DNA of 64,000 nucleotides from Achromobacter pestifer. Its GTDB lineage: Bacteria; Pseudomonadota; Gammaproteobacteria; Burkholderiales; Burkholderiaceae_B. The DNA lies in assembly GCF_902859625.1 (NCBI RefSeq), contig NZ_CADIJX010000003.1, positions 744,001 to 808,000 of the forward strand, read 5' to 3'. The position numbers and the translations under genes are program-made. Under the pieces are notes generated by a model, which saw only the letters and a list, made by a program, of their open reading frames with translations, ran no database searches and was not told where the DNA came from. Every line of letters begins with the position of its first letter. Within the stretch, counting starts at the first letter, position 1. Positions 55,439-64,000 of this stretch are shown here, piece after piece.

Positions 55439-57409
55439 CTAGACCGATTGCAGCGCGGCAGGGGGTAATTGCAGGCGCGCGGTCAAGATCGTCTGACCCG
55501 GCACCGACGAGACTTCCAGCGTCCCGTGCACACGGGCGATACGGGCATGCATGCTGCGCATGCCGACGCTGACGCCTGCCAGCCGCACGGCCGCCACGTC
55601 GAAGCCGGCGCCGTCGTCCTCGATGCGGAGTTCCAGTTGGTCGGGGCCTGGTTGCAGCAGTTGCAGCTGCACGCAGCGCGCACGGCTGTGCTTGACCACG
55701 TTGGTCAGGGCCTCTTCCACCAGCCGGGTCAGCGCCAGGCATTGCAAGGGGCTGGGCGGGGTGATCCATTGGGGCGGAACCTGCCAGCTGGAATCCAGGT
55801 CCAGTTCGTCGAACAACTGCACGAAACGATGGCGTAGCGGGGCAGACCATTCTGGCGGCGTTGCCGGCACCTTGACGCCCGCGCTGGAACCCGTGTCGAT
55901 CGTTTGACGCAGGTCGTCGCGCAGCAGCTTCAGCATCGACAGGAATTGCTGGCTCTGCAACGGCGTGTTGGCCTGCTCGATCATGGCCATCATGCGCACC
56001 AGGGATCCACCCAGTCCATCATGCAGGTCATGCGCAATCTGCAACCGTTCTTGCAGCCGCGTATGGCTCATCGCCAGGTCGTGTTCGCGCGCCAGCGTGG
56101 TGGCCAGTTCCGTGCGCGCCCGCGAAATGCCCTCCGCCAGCTCATGGTTGAAGCGTTCAATGCGCCGCACGTTGCGTGCATGGCGCAAGCCCAGGATGGC
56201 GGACATGAACAGGGTCACGATGATGCTTGATACGGAGGTATAGGAAACGCCGGGGCCGATGATCTTCATGAGCAGCAGCAGATCATGAATGCTGACGACG
56301 AAGACGATCAGCAGGCATGCCGCCAGCAGGGTGTTTTCTGGCCGCCGGTGGCGCACGGCGTGCCAGGAGAACAGCAGGCAGTTGGACAGAAAAACACCGG
56401 CGGATGTCAGCACGCCGATGGTCTGCGCCGTGGGCAACGCGGAATCTGGCGTGAAGGCCAGCATGGCCAGCAGCCCTGCCGCCGCGACCCACAGCATGCG
56501 TTCGGTGCGCGGCCAGATTTGTTGGCTGAAGCGCCAGGTGAAGAGGCAGAAGCAAGCGGTGTAGAGCACCAGGGCCATGGAGTTGGCCCGGGCTGCCGTC
56601 AAGGTGCTGGTGAACGGCCAGGGACTGGTCAGCAGCACGTTGGCGATGAACAGCACCCAAAACAAGGACATCAGCGCGTACCAGCCATAGGTGGTCTGTT
56701 CGCGGCGGACGATCCAGATGCAGAAGAACAGCGCGCCCATGACGCCTGAGATGATCAGATTCAGGGTGTACAAGGTGCGATTCGTCAGCCACAGATCTTC
56801 CTGTAGCGCCTGCATGGCCCGGGATTGGCCCAGATACACGGGCCCCAGCCCAGGTGTTTGCTGCGCCACGCCGACCACGCGCACCCACACCGTGTTCACG
56901 CCGTCGCGCACCAGCGCTTCGGGCAGGCGCCAATAGCGCGGCATGTTCCAGCTGCGCGACAGCGGTTCAGTCAGATGCGAGTCACGCCAGATCAGCTCGT
57001 CGTTGACGAACACTTCGCCAGCCATGACGATGGATTCCAGCGTCAGCCCGACCGGCTCGCCCATCTGGCCCGGGCATGGGCGTTGCCAGTCAATGCGATA
57101 CCAGACGGTGCCGCTGTAGCCAGGCCAACGGGTGCTCCAGTTGTCGGGCAGCGACACGGGCTGCCAACCCGAGGCCTCAGGCCGGCGGCCGTCGGCCGTG
57201 CCTTGGGCGGCCGTGATGGACAGCACCTGGACCGCGCAAGCCGCTGGCGCGACAGGCGTGACTGGCGCGGCAAAGACCGGAAGGGCGAATAGCGCCAGCC
57301 AGCAAGCAAACAGCCATCTCAGTCCAGCAAACCGCGCGAGCGCGCGGCATGGACCGCTCGCGTGCGCGAGGAGACGGCCAGTTTGCGGTAGATGTGCTTG
57401 ATGTGGCAT
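55439..57409 (-). CDS. 7TMR-DISM sensor histidine kinase (NarX-type catalytic core)
   Basis: The only ATG/GTG/TTG upstream of the signal peptide is ATG 57409, which overlaps the regulator gene by 91 nt. A CTG at 57322 that overlaps the regulator's stop (CTGA) would start MRWLFACWLALFALPVFA and may be the real start. The periplasmic domain has a jelly-roll look (WQPVSLPDNWSTRWPGYSGT, VFVNDELIWRDSHL). Seven membrane helices follow (about 225-430), then HisKA_3 (LQIAHDLHDGLGGSLVRMM) and an ATPase (LVEEALTNVVKHSRA, DDGAGFD). Such receptors bind extracellular ligands such as sugars or peptides. Confidence 0.85.
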   Translation of the reverse strand: MPHQAHLPQTGRLLAHASGPCRALARFAGLRWLFACWLALFALPVFAAPVTPVAPAACAVQVLSITAAQGTADGRRPEASGWQPVSLPDNWSTRWPGYSGTVWYRIDWQRPCPGQMGEPVGLTLESIVMAGEVFVNDELIWRDSHLTEPLSRSWNMPRYWRLPEALVRDGVNTVWVRVVGVAQQTPGLGPVYLGQSRAMQALQEDLWLTNRTLYTLNLIISGVMGALFFCIWIVRREQTTYGWYALMSLFWVLFIANVLLTSPWPFTSTLTAARANSMALVLYTACFCLFTWRFSQQIWPRTERMLWVAAAGLLAMLAFTPDSALPTAQTIGVLTSAGVFLSNCLLFSWHAVRHRRPENTLLAACLLIVFVVSIHDLLLLMKIIGPGVSYTSVSSIIVTLFMSAILGLRHARNVRRIERFNHELAEGISRARTELATTLAREHDLAMSHTRLQERLQIAHDLHDGLGGSLVRMMAMIEQANTPLQSQQFLSMLKLLRDDLRQTIDTGSSAGVKVPATPPEWSAPLRHRFVQLFDELDLDSSWQVPPQWITPPSPLQCLALTRLVEEALTNVVKHSRARCVQLQLLQPGPDQLELRIEDDGAGFDVAAVRLAGVSVGMRSMHARIARVHGTLEVSSVPGQTILTARLQLPPAALQSV

Positions 57410-58002
57410 TCGACGGTGTAGCGCGACAGGAACAACTGCTCGGCGATTTCGCGATTGGCCAGCCCTTCAGCCACCAGACGCAGGATCTGGCTTTCGCGGG
57501 GGCTAAGTATCTCACTGGTTACGGTATCGGATTGCTCCGAGGGCCGAGGCCGCAGTTCGTCGATGATGCGGCGGGCAACAAAGGGGTCGATCGGCGCTCC
57601 GCCGCGCAGCACGCTGCGCAACGACAGCGAGACCTCGATGTCGTCGCGCTCTTTCAGTACATAACCCGTGGCGCCGGCCCGCAGCGCGGCCAGGATCGCG
57701 TCTTCCGTGCACCAGGCGGAAATGACCAGGATGGCCAGGCCGGGGTCGGCGGCGTGCATGTCGGCGATCAGGTCAATGCCGCTGCCGTCCGGCAAGCCCA
57801 GGTCCACCAGCGCCAGGGCGACGGGCTGGGAAGCCAGGCAAGCGCGCGCCTCGGCCAGGGATGCGGCAAAGATCAGGGCATCCGGCTGATAGCCGAGTTG
57901 CAGCAGCAGGCCTTCCAGCCGGCGACAGACCAAGGGTTCGTCTTCCACCAGCAGCACCGGGGCGGGCAGGGTGAGCTCGGGGGCTTGCGGGGTGGTTGAC
58001 AT
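57319..58002 (-). CDS. LuxR/NarL-family response regulator
   Basis: The start is taken at ATG 58002 (227 residues, MSTTPQAPELTLPAP); no clear ribosome binding site is visible, and an upstream TTG at 58059 is an alternative. The receiver has VLLVEDEPLVCRRLEGLL, phospho-Asp in ALALVDLGLPDGSGIDLI and Lys in GYVLKERDDIEV. The LuxR domain has LSPRESQILRLVAEGLANRE, IAEQLFLSRYTVECHIKHIY. It is the first gene of a four-gene minus-strand operon and should be the partner of the 7TM kinase encoded right after it. Confidence 0.9.
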   Translation of the reverse strand: MSTTPQAPELTLPAPVLLVEDEPLVCRRLEGLLLQLGYQPDALIFAASLAEARACLASQPVALALVDLGLPDGSGIDLIADMHAADPGLAILVISAWCTEDAILAALRAGATGYVLKERDDIEVSLSLRSVLRGGAPIDPFVARRIIDELRPRPSEQSDTVTSEILSPRESQILRLVAEGLANREIAEQLFLSRYTVECHIKHIYRKLAVSSRTRAVHAARSRGLLD

Positions 58003-58114
58003 AGGGGGGTGCAGTGAATAGAGGGCAGGATCGCCCGATTTTAATTGTGACAACGGCAAGGGCAGACGGCTATCCCTTGAAATAGGTAATTAATGAAATT
58101 ATCAGGGTTTTCCC

Positions 58115-58141
58115 TAAAGTCCCGGCAAGACCTGCCGTAAG
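58115..58141 (+). promoter_or_regulatory. Sigma-28 (FliA) promoter of the chemoreceptor gene
   Basis: TAAAGTCC (58115-58122), an 11-nt spacer and GCCGTAAG (58134-58141) fit the FliA consensus TAAAGTTT-N11-GCCGATAA in both boxes and in spacing. It lies 78 nt before the chemoreceptor ATG, as expected for a flagellar-class gene. Confidence 0.65.
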
Positions 58142-58219
58142 TCCATCGTGGCTGCCGGTTCTCCGGCGGGCTGGAGACCCGTGTCCTCCGATATGGGCAG
58201 TGGCTGAAAGAAGGCAAGC

Positions 58220-60079
58220 ATGAAAATTACCTCGTTGCGTAATCGGATCCTGTTGATTACTTGCTTTACCGTCGTCGGTGCCCTGGTGCTCTCGGGTATC
58301 ACCACCTACCAGATCGTGCGCAGCAACATGATGGCGACGATCTCGGGCAACCTGGACGCCATTGCCGCCGGCAATGGCCGTGCCATTGAGCGCTGGTCCG
58401 AGGACAAGGCTCAGGCCGTCGTCGCCACCGCGGCCGTGGTGGAAAAGGGCGACCCGCGCGGCTTGACCAAGCTGATGGGCGAAACCAACGGTTTCCCCAT
58501 CTCGACGATAGGCTGGTCCGACAAGACCTTCTTTTCGACCACGCAGGTTGCCGCGGACTACGATCCCACGGCGCGTCCCTGGTACAAGAGCGCGGTCGCG
58601 GCCGGCAAGCTTACCGTCACCAAGCCCTATGGCGATTCAGGCACGGGCAAGCTCTATGTGGCCTTTACCACCCCCATGATCCGAGGCGGGCAGACGACCG
58701 GTGTGCTGAGTGGCGCGGTGCCGCTGGATGGCATCCAGAACATCATCAAGGCGATCCGTCCCACGCCGTCCAGCCTGGCTTTCGTGGTGGCCTCGGATGG
58801 CCAGGTCATTGCGCACGTGAACGACAAGCTGGCGCTGAAGCCGTCGACCGACGTTGCGCCTGAATTGACGCCGGCGGCCCTGGCGGCCATGGCGCGCGAT
58901 GGCGCGGAACCCATCACCGTCAGCCTGGATGGCGTGCAGAAGCTGATCAAGGCCCGCCAGATCCCGGGTACGGACTGGTCGCTGGTGATCGCGCTGGATA
59001 GCGCCGAGGCCACGGCGGGCCTGACGCAAGTGCTGAACGCCACGCTGATTTCGCTGGTCGTGCTGACGCTCGCGGCGGTCGCCATCGCCAGCATCGTGAC
59101 CTCGCGCGCATTCAAGCGCCTGTCGGCCGTGCGCGACGCGATGGACACCATCGGCTCCGGCGACGGCGATATGACGCATCGCCTGGAAGTCGTGGGACAT
59201 GATGAAGTGGCGCAGATCTCTTCGTCCTTCAACGCCTTTGTCGACAAAATTAGCAACGTGATGCTGGATGTGCGCACGGGCGTGCATTCGATGTCGGCGG
59301 CCACCAGCGAAATCGACATGGGCAACCGCGACTTGTCGCAGCGCACCGAAACGTCGGCGGGTTCCTTGCAGGAAACCTCATCGGCGCTGACGCAGCTGAC
59401 CTCCAGCGTCCGGCAGACGGAAGAGGCCGCGGAACATGCCACGCGCCTGGCCACGGAAGCCAGCTCGGCGGCGGAACGCGGCGGTCAGGTCGTGACGGAT
59501 GCGGTGACGACGATGAGCGCGATTTCTCAGTCGTCCCAGCGCATCACCGAGATCATCAGCGTGATCGACGGCATCGCCTTCCAGACCAACATCCTGGCAT
59601 TGAACGCGGCCGTGGAAGCGGCGCGCGCTGGCGAGCAGGGCCGTGGCTTTGCGGTGGTGGCGGGCGAAGTGCGCACGCTGGCGCAGCGCAGCGCGGCGTC
59701 CGCGCAAGAAATCCGGGGGCTGATCCAGGCGTCGGTCGAGAACGTCAAGAGCGGCACCGAGCGGGTGCAGGCCGCCGGTTCCACCATGAGCGAGATCGTG
59801 GACGGCATTTCCCGCGTACAGCGCCTGGTGACCGAGATCCATGGCGCGATGACCGAACAGAGCGTGGGCATCAGCCAGATCGACCGTAGCGTGGCCGACA
59901 TGGACCAGGCAACGCAGCAGAACGCGGCGTTGGTGGAAGAATCGGCTGCCGCGTCCGCCATGCTGAGTGATCAGGCCCGCGTGCTGGCCGATACCGTGGC
60001 GTTGTTCAAACTGCGCGGCGACACGCATGCACCGGCATCCAAGGCGCTGGCGCTGTCCCACTCGGCGGCGGCTTATTGA
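58220..60079 (+). CDS. Methyl-accepting chemotaxis protein with Cache sensor
   Basis: This 619-residue receptor has TM1 (about 10-30), a periplasmic dCache-type domain (about 35-275, with [20 protein letters not shown] and [12 protein letters not shown]), TM2 ([20 protein letters not shown]), a HAMP domain ([20 protein letters not shown]) and a signalling helix bundle. The bundle tip has [20 protein letters not shown] and [19 protein letters not shown]. The C-terminus lacks an NWETF-type CheR tether. The RPWY motif in the Cache domain is typical of amino-acid or organic-acid sensing. Confidence 0.93.
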   Translation: MKITSLRNRILLITCFTVVGALVLSGITTYQIVRSNMMATISGNLDAIAAGNGRAIERWSEDKAQAVVATAAVVEKGDPRGLTKLMGETNGFPISTIGWSDKTFFSTTQVAADYDPTARPWYKSAVAAGKLTVTKPYGDSGTGKLYVAFTTPMIRGGQTTGVLSGAVPLDGIQNIIKAIRPTPSSLAFVVASDGQVIAHVNDKLALKPSTDVAPELTPAALAAMARDGAEPITVSLDGVQKLIKARQIPGTDWSLVIALDSAEATAGLTQVLNATLISLVVLTLAAVAIASIVTSRAFKRLSAVRDAMDTIGSGDGDMTHRLEVVGHDEVAQISSSFNAFVDKISNVMLDVRTGVHSMSAATSEIDMGNRDLSQRTETSAGSLQETSSALTQLTSSVRQTEEAAEHATRLATEASSAAERGGQVVTDAVTTMSAISQSSQRITEIISVIDGIAFQTNILALNAAVEAARAGEQGRGFAVVAGEVRTLAQRSAASAQEIRGLIQASVENVKSGTERVQAAGSTMSEIVDGISRVQRLVTEIHGAMTEQSVGISQIDRSVADMDQATQQNAALVEESAAASAMLSDQARVLADTVALFKLRGDTHAPASKALALSHSAAAY

Positions 60080-60171
60080 TCCATGGTCCTCCGGGCGTTG
60101 CCCCGGGGGAGTTGCTCGTTGCCGCCATCCGCATCAGAATCTGTCGAGCAGATGGATTGAACAAAGGATGG

Positions 60172-60960
60172 ATGATGGTCGACAACGCGGCGCCGCAGGA
60201 ATCCCTGATCCCGACCGGGCAGGGCCGGATATATGCAAAATGGTGGCCCGGCGTGGCCGCCGACAGCCCGCCTATCGTGCTGTTGCACGATTCACTGGGT
60301 TGCGTGGACCTGTGGCGGGATTTTCCGGCGAACCTGGCTCGCGCCACGGGACGCACGGTGATCGCGTATGACCGATTGGGCTTTGGCAAGTCCGATCCGC
60401 ATCCTGGCCGCCTTCAGGTCGGCTTCATTGACGACGAGGCGCTGGGCGCCTTTGCCGCGCTGTTGGCGCATTTCCAGTTGAGCCGCTTCATCGTCTTTGG
60501 ACACAGCGTCGGCGGCGGGATGTCGGTGGCGATCGCGGCGGCCTATCCGCAACAGTGTCTGGGTGTCATCACGGAATCCGCGCAGGAGTTCGTCGAAGAC
60601 CGTACGCTGCAAGGCATCCGGGTCGCCGGAGAACAGTTCAAGGATCCGGCCCAATTGGACCGTCTGAAGCGCTACCACGGCGACAAGGCGCAATGGGTGT
60701 TGGACGCCTGGGTGAAAACCTGGCTGTCGGCGGAGTTTGCCCATTGGAACCTGGATGCCGTGTTGCCCGCCGTGACCGTGCCGTTCCTGGCCATCCATGG
60801 CGAAAACGACGAATACGGATCGATGCGCCATCCCGAGAAATTCGTCACGCTGGCAGGCGGGGCGGCGTCCATGCTGCCGCTGCCGGGCTGCGGCCACGTG
60901 CCGCATCGCGAACGCGAAGACGTGGTGCTGGACGCCGTGCGCGGATTCCTCGATCAGTAG
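60172..60960 (+). CDS. Alpha/beta-fold hydrolase
   Basis: The ATG at 60172 (or 60175) follows AAAGGA and gives 262 residues. The fold is shown by PPIVLLHDSLGCVDLWRDFP (oxyanion region), the nucleophile elbow IVFGHSVGGGMSVAIA, the acid AIHGENDEYGSM and the catalytic His in GCGHVPHRERED. The substrate is not evident; relatives include esterases and C-C hydrolases of aromatic catabolism. It is convergent with the amidohydrolase gene. Confidence 0.88.
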   Translation: MMVDNAAPQESLIPTGQGRIYAKWWPGVAADSPPIVLLHDSLGCVDLWRDFPANLARATGRTVIAYDRLGFGKSDPHPGRLQVGFIDDEALGAFAALLAHFQLSRFIVFGHSVGGGMSVAIAAAYPQQCLGVITESAQEFVEDRTLQGIRVAGEQFKDPAQLDRLKRYHGDKAQWVLDAWVKTWLSAEFAHWNLDAVLPAVTVPFLAIHGENDEYGSMRHPEKFVTLAGGAASMLPLPGCGHVPHREREDVVLDAVRGFLDQ

Positions 60961-60973
60961 CTGAAAGCCACTC

Positions 60974-61846
60974 CTAGAATCCGTACAGCGCGGCAGGGTT
61001 CATGGCCAGCACCTGTTGCCGCAGGCCGGGGTCAGGCAGCCAGTCGTCCAGTTCGTGGCGCAATTGCCGCGCGGCAATGGGGCGATAGGCGCTGACCTCG
61101 GTGGCCTGCTTGCCTGGCTCGCGATTGGTATGCGGCCAATCGCTGGCCCACAGCGCACGCTCGGGGTTGCAGGCGACGATGGCTTGCGCCAGCGCCGCGA
61201 CTTGGGCAGCTTGGCCGGCGTTGGCCGGATCGGCAGTGATGCGATACGCGGCCGACAGCTTGATGTACGCGGCCCCACTGGCCACCAGGCTCAGCACTTG
61301 CGCCACGCGCGCGTCCTGTCGCGGCACCTGCGCCGGAATCATCGCGAAATGATCCAGCACTACCGGCACGGGCAGGCGGCGCAGGGCCGGAGCGGCCGAG
61401 GCGATGGCATCCAGCGATGCGTAAATCTGAATGTGCCAAGGCTGCCCCGCCAGGCGGCCGGCCCAGGCCGACAGCGCCTGGCTGACCGCTTCGGCATCGC
61501 TGGCGCCCACGCTTTCAAGATTGACCCGAACCCCGCGCACGCCGGCGTCATGCAGGCGGACCAGCTCGGCGTCGGACACCTCGGCATCCAACACGGCCAC
61601 GCCGCGGGCCGCGCCGTCCAACGCGCGCAGGCTATCGACCAGCAAGCGGTTGTCGGTGCCATAGATGCTGGGCTGCACGATCACGGCGTGCGCCAGCCCC
61701 AACCGCGCCTGGTGCGCAAGCAGGTCTTCGACCGAAGCAGGGCCAGGGGTGTAGTGGCGGTCGGGCAGCATGGGGTAGCCGGCCTGCGGCGCCACCACAT
61801 GGACGTGGCAGTCGCAGGCGCGGGCGGGAAGCGGCGCCGCGTTCAT
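60974..61846 (-). CDS. Amidohydrolase 2 family protein (PDC-lactonase-like)
   Basis: This 290-residue TIM-barrel protein has the metal-binding DCHVHVV near the N-terminus, LDHFAMIPAQ in the middle and ALWASDWPHTNRE with the conserved Asp at the C-terminus. These are the marks of the 2-pyrone-4,6-dicarboxylate lactonase / amidohydrolase_2 family. It would hydrolyse a lactone or decarboxylate an acid. It follows the isopropylmalate-dehydrogenase-like gene with no gap, so the pair probably works in one organic-acid pathway fed by the Bug protein. Confidence 0.87.
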   Translation of the reverse strand: MNAAPLPARACDCHVHVVAPQAGYPMLPDRHYTPGPASVEDLLAHQARLGLAHAVIVQPSIYGTDNRLLVDSLRALDGAARGVAVLDAEVSDAELVRLHDAGVRGVRVNLESVGASDAEAVSQALSAWAGRLAGQPWHIQIYASLDAIASAAPALRRLPVPVVLDHFAMIPAQVPRQDARVAQVLSLVASGAAYIKLSAAYRITADPANAGQAAQVAALAQAIVACNPERALWASDWPHTNREPGKQATEVSAYRPIAARQLRHELDDWLPDPGLRQQVLAMNPAALYGF

Positions 61847-62908
61847 TCAGGCCGCCAGCAGGCGTGCGACGAATGCCGCGCCGGCTTCCCGCGTACCCAG
61901 TTTGCCGCCGACGTCGCGCGTGCATTCGTGCGACAAGATGGTGTCCGCGATGGTGGCTTCCAGCGCGGCGGCCGCTTGCAGGAACTGCGCCTGCCCGGTC
62001 TTCTGGCCATGCCAGTTCAGCAGCATCGCACCCGACAGAATCAGCGAGATCGGGTTGGCAATGTTCTGCCCGGCGATGTCGGGCGCCGAGCCGTGCGCGG
62101 CTTGTCCCATGGCGTAATCGCGTCCGGCGTTCAGCGATCCGCCCAGGCCCAGGCTGCCCGACAGCTCGGCCGTCAGGTCGGACAGGATGTCGCCAAACAT
62201 ATTGGTGGTGACGATGACGTCATAGCGCTGCGGCGCACGCACCACATGCGCCATCATGGCGTCGACGATGACGTCGTCCACGCGGACTTCCGGGAATTCC
62301 TGGGCCACTTGGCGGCACATTTCCAGGAACATGCCGTCGCCCAGCTTGAGCACGTTGGCCTTGTGCACCATGGTCACGTGCTTGCTGCGGGTCATGGCCA
62401 GTTCAAAGGCCGTGCGCGCGATGCGTTCGCAGCATTGGCGGGTGATCCGGCGCAACGAGACCACCACATCCGGCGTGATCAGCATTTCGCTGCCGCCCGA
62501 GGCGATGTTGCGGTCGGCGTAAAAGCCTTCGGTGTTCTCGCGCACGACCACCAGGTCGAATTCGCCAAGCCGTGCGTTCATGCCGGGATACGTGCGCGCC
62601 GGGCGGATGTTGGCGTGCAGGTCCAGGTTCTTGCGGAAGTACATCGACGGGTTGATCTCGCCGCGCGCCTCGTCCTTGAAGTCGTACGTGGCCATGGGGC
62701 CCAACATCAGTCCGTCGGCGGCCTTCACCTTTTCCAGCAAGCCGGGCGTGACCGTCGCGCCGTGCTGCTTCAGGCTGTCGTGGCCCGCGATGTCGTGATC
62801 GAATTGCAGATTCAGGCCAAAGCGGCGCGAGGCGGCTTCCAGGACGTCCACGGCAACCGCCATGGTTTCAGGGCCGATGCCGTCGCCGGGGAGTACAACG
62901 ATTTTCAT
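61847..62908 (-). CDS. Isocitrate/isopropylmalate dehydrogenase family protein (tartrate-dehydrogenase-like)
   Basis: This 353-residue protein has the family start MKIVVLPGDGIGPETMAVAV, the substrate loop LDLHANIRPARTYPG, VVVRENTEGFYADRN and KANVLKLGDGMFLEM. The metal site is VDAMMAHVV with TTNMFGDILSDL, and the cofactor region is QAAHGSAPDIAGQNIANP. It should oxidatively decarboxylate a 2-hydroxy acid such as tartrate, D-malate or a 3-substituted malate with NAD. No leuCD genes are near, so leucine synthesis is unlikely. Confidence 0.88.
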   Translation of the reverse strand: MKIVVLPGDGIGPETMAVAVDVLEAASRRFGLNLQFDHDIAGHDSLKQHGATVTPGLLEKVKAADGLMLGPMATYDFKDEARGEINPSMYFRKNLDLHANIRPARTYPGMNARLGEFDLVVVRENTEGFYADRNIASGGSEMLITPDVVVSLRRITRQCCERIARTAFELAMTRSKHVTMVHKANVLKLGDGMFLEMCRQVAQEFPEVRVDDVIVDAMMAHVVRAPQRYDVIVTTNMFGDILSDLTAELSGSLGLGGSLNAGRDYAMGQAAHGSAPDIAGQNIANPISLILSGAMLLNWHGQKTGQAQFLQAAAALEATIADTILSHECTRDVGGKLGTREAGAAFVARLLAA

Positions 62909-62941
62909 GATGCGTGTTCCTGTTGAGTTGAACGGTCAGGC

Positions 62942-63946
62942 TTATTCGACCTGAATCCCGGTGGCTTGCACCAGGTGTTGATACTTGGCGGATTCGCTGC
63001 GCACGAAGGCCGAGAAAACTTGCGTGGAGTTGGGGCGAACCGCCGCGCCGTCGCCTTCCAGCCTGGATTTGATCGCGGGTTCGGCCAGAATCGCATTGAG
63101 CTTCTGGTTAAGCAGCTCCACGATCGCCGCGGGCGTTTGCGCCGGTGCGAACACGCCGCCCCACAGGCTGAATTGGAAGTCCGGCACGGCGACTTCACTG
63201 ACGGTTGGTACTTGGGGCAGTACGGCCACCCGCTCCCGCGAGGATACCGCCAGCGCTTTGAGGCGGCCGCTGTTGACGTGCGGCATGACTGCCGACGCGC
63301 TGGAGAAGAAGAAATCCACATGGCCGCCCAACAGGTCGGACATGGCTTGGCCGGCCCCTTTGTAAGGGGCGTGGATCATGCGGGTCTGCGTACCCAGCGC
63401 CAGCGCGGCCGCGGCAAGATGGCCGGGCGTGGCCGTGCCGGACGAGGCATAGGCCAAGGCGTCGGGCTTGGCACGGGCGGCCGCGATCAGCGCGCCCAGG
63501 TCCGCATAGGGAGATTTTTCGGGTACGGCCAACACCAGCGGTGAGTCGCCCACCAGGATCACGGGCGCGAATTCGCGCAAGGGGTCATAACCTAGCGCCT
63601 TCATGGCGTAGGGATTGACCGCGATCTCGCCCGTCTGGCCCAGCAGCAGCGTGTAGCCATCGGCCGGGGCGCGCAGCACCAGCCGCGATCCCACCGCGCC
63701 GGACGCGCCCGGGCGGTTTTCGACGATGACGGTTTGCTTGAACTCCGTGCCCAGGCGCTCGGCCAGGATCCGGGCGAACACGTCGCCCTGTCCGCCCGGC
63801 GCGTAGGGCACGATCAGCGTCACCGGCTTGGTCGGATAGGCGTCAGCGGCGCGCGCCGCGCCGGCCAGCGTCAAGGCCAGCCCGGCCGCGGCGCCTTGAA
63901 GCAACGTTCTGCGGCTTAACCGCGATGGGGGCTGTGCAGGCTGCAT
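62942..63946 (-). CDS. Bug-family TTT periplasmic solute-binding protein with Tat-like signal
   Basis: The 334-residue product starts with a twin-arginine-like signal (SRLSRRTLLQGAAAGLALTL, cleaved near AARA), unlike the three other Bug proteins here. The mature part has YPTKPVTLIVPYAPGGQGDV, VIVENRPGASGAVGSRLV, APYKGAGQAMSDLLGGHVDF and PQVPTVSEVAV. It is the upstream gene of an operon with the dehydrogenase and amidohydrolase genes and probably binds their substrate. Confidence 0.9.
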   Translation of the reverse strand: MQPAQPPSRLSRRTLLQGAAAGLALTLAGAARAADAYPTKPVTLIVPYAPGGQGDVFARILAERLGTEFKQTVIVENRPGASGAVGSRLVLRAPADGYTLLLGQTGEIAVNPYAMKALGYDPLREFAPVILVGDSPLVLAVPEKSPYADLGALIAAARAKPDALAYASSGTATPGHLAAAALALGTQTRMIHAPYKGAGQAMSDLLGGHVDFFFSSASAVMPHVNSGRLKALAVSSRERVAVLPQVPTVSEVAVPDFQFSLWGGVFAPAQTPAAIVELLNQKLNAILAEPAIKSRLEGDGAAVRPNSTQVFSAFVRSESAKYQHLVQATGIQVE

Positions 63947-63979
63947 GATGGTCTCCTTGGTGTGCTTCGTGTTGAGGCT

Positions 63980-64000
63980 TCAGTCCAGCGCCATGCCAGA
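63980..64000 (-). CDS. Possible 3' end of a further minus-strand gene
   Basis: An open minus-strand frame enters from the right edge and ends with TGA at 63980-63982, reading SGMALD before the stop. It is followed 33 nt later by the Bug gene start on the same strand, so it may be the previous gene of that operon. Six residues are too few to identify it. Confidence 0.3.
   Translation of the reverse strand, partial: SGMALD

Overview
The window looks like chromosomal DNA of a GC-rich betaproteobacterium of the Alcaligenaceae, most like Achromobacter or Bordetella. The reasons are four separate Bug-type tripartite tricarboxylate transporter (TTT) binding proteins, a bfeR/bfeA/bfeB-type enterobactin locus, two FecI/FecR/TonB-receptor modules and many LysR, IclR and GntR regulators next to organic-acid catabolic genes. 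No rRNA, tRNA, insertion sequence, prophage or CRISPR array was seen.

Layout. 1-1340: start of a chaperone-usher fimbrial locus (chaperone cut by the window edge, major pilin). 1689-5409: first FecI-FecR-TonB receptor module. 5431-8719: small genes (YCII protein, LysE exporter) and a secreted PIG-L deacetylase with a propeller tail. 8914-16382: a six-gene minus-strand catabolic operon (FAD hydroxyacid dehydrogenase, fumarase-superfamily lyase, Bug, AhpD-like, mercaptopyruvate sulfurtransferase, molybdopterin reductase). It is divergent from an IclR regulator, with an MmgE/PrpD gene beyond; both promoters share a GTTTYATTGA element. 18807-23085: LysR regulator with an Fe-oxygenase-like gene, divergent from an ArgH-like lyase and a Bug gene. 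23086-30957: assorted housekeeping and accessory genes, including a hipBA toxin-antitoxin pair. 31233-34912: a dehydrogenase/Bug/RraA operon with a GntR regulator.

35078-44992 is an iron-uptake region: second FecI-FecR-receptor module with DUF3649 and PepSY membrane proteins, then AraC regulator, catecholate receptor and esterase. 45023-49048: QseBC-like two-component system, MipA and a DyP peroxidase.

49250-58002 is the most unusual part. A 64-residue peptide with a textbook double-glycine leader is followed by an HlyD-type adaptor and a C39-peptidase ABC exporter. These face a four-gene operon with two sensor kinases and two LuxR-type response regulators. No immunity gene is visible, so either a new microcin-like peptide or a secreted signal peptide is possible. 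58220-64000: chemoreceptor with a sigma-28-like promoter, an alpha/beta hydrolase and another organic-acid operon (amidohydrolase, isopropylmalate-dehydrogenase-like enzyme, Bug).

Functions are read from protein motifs and context only. Start sites were chosen from ribosome binding sites, signal peptides and overlaps, and are flagged where doubtful.
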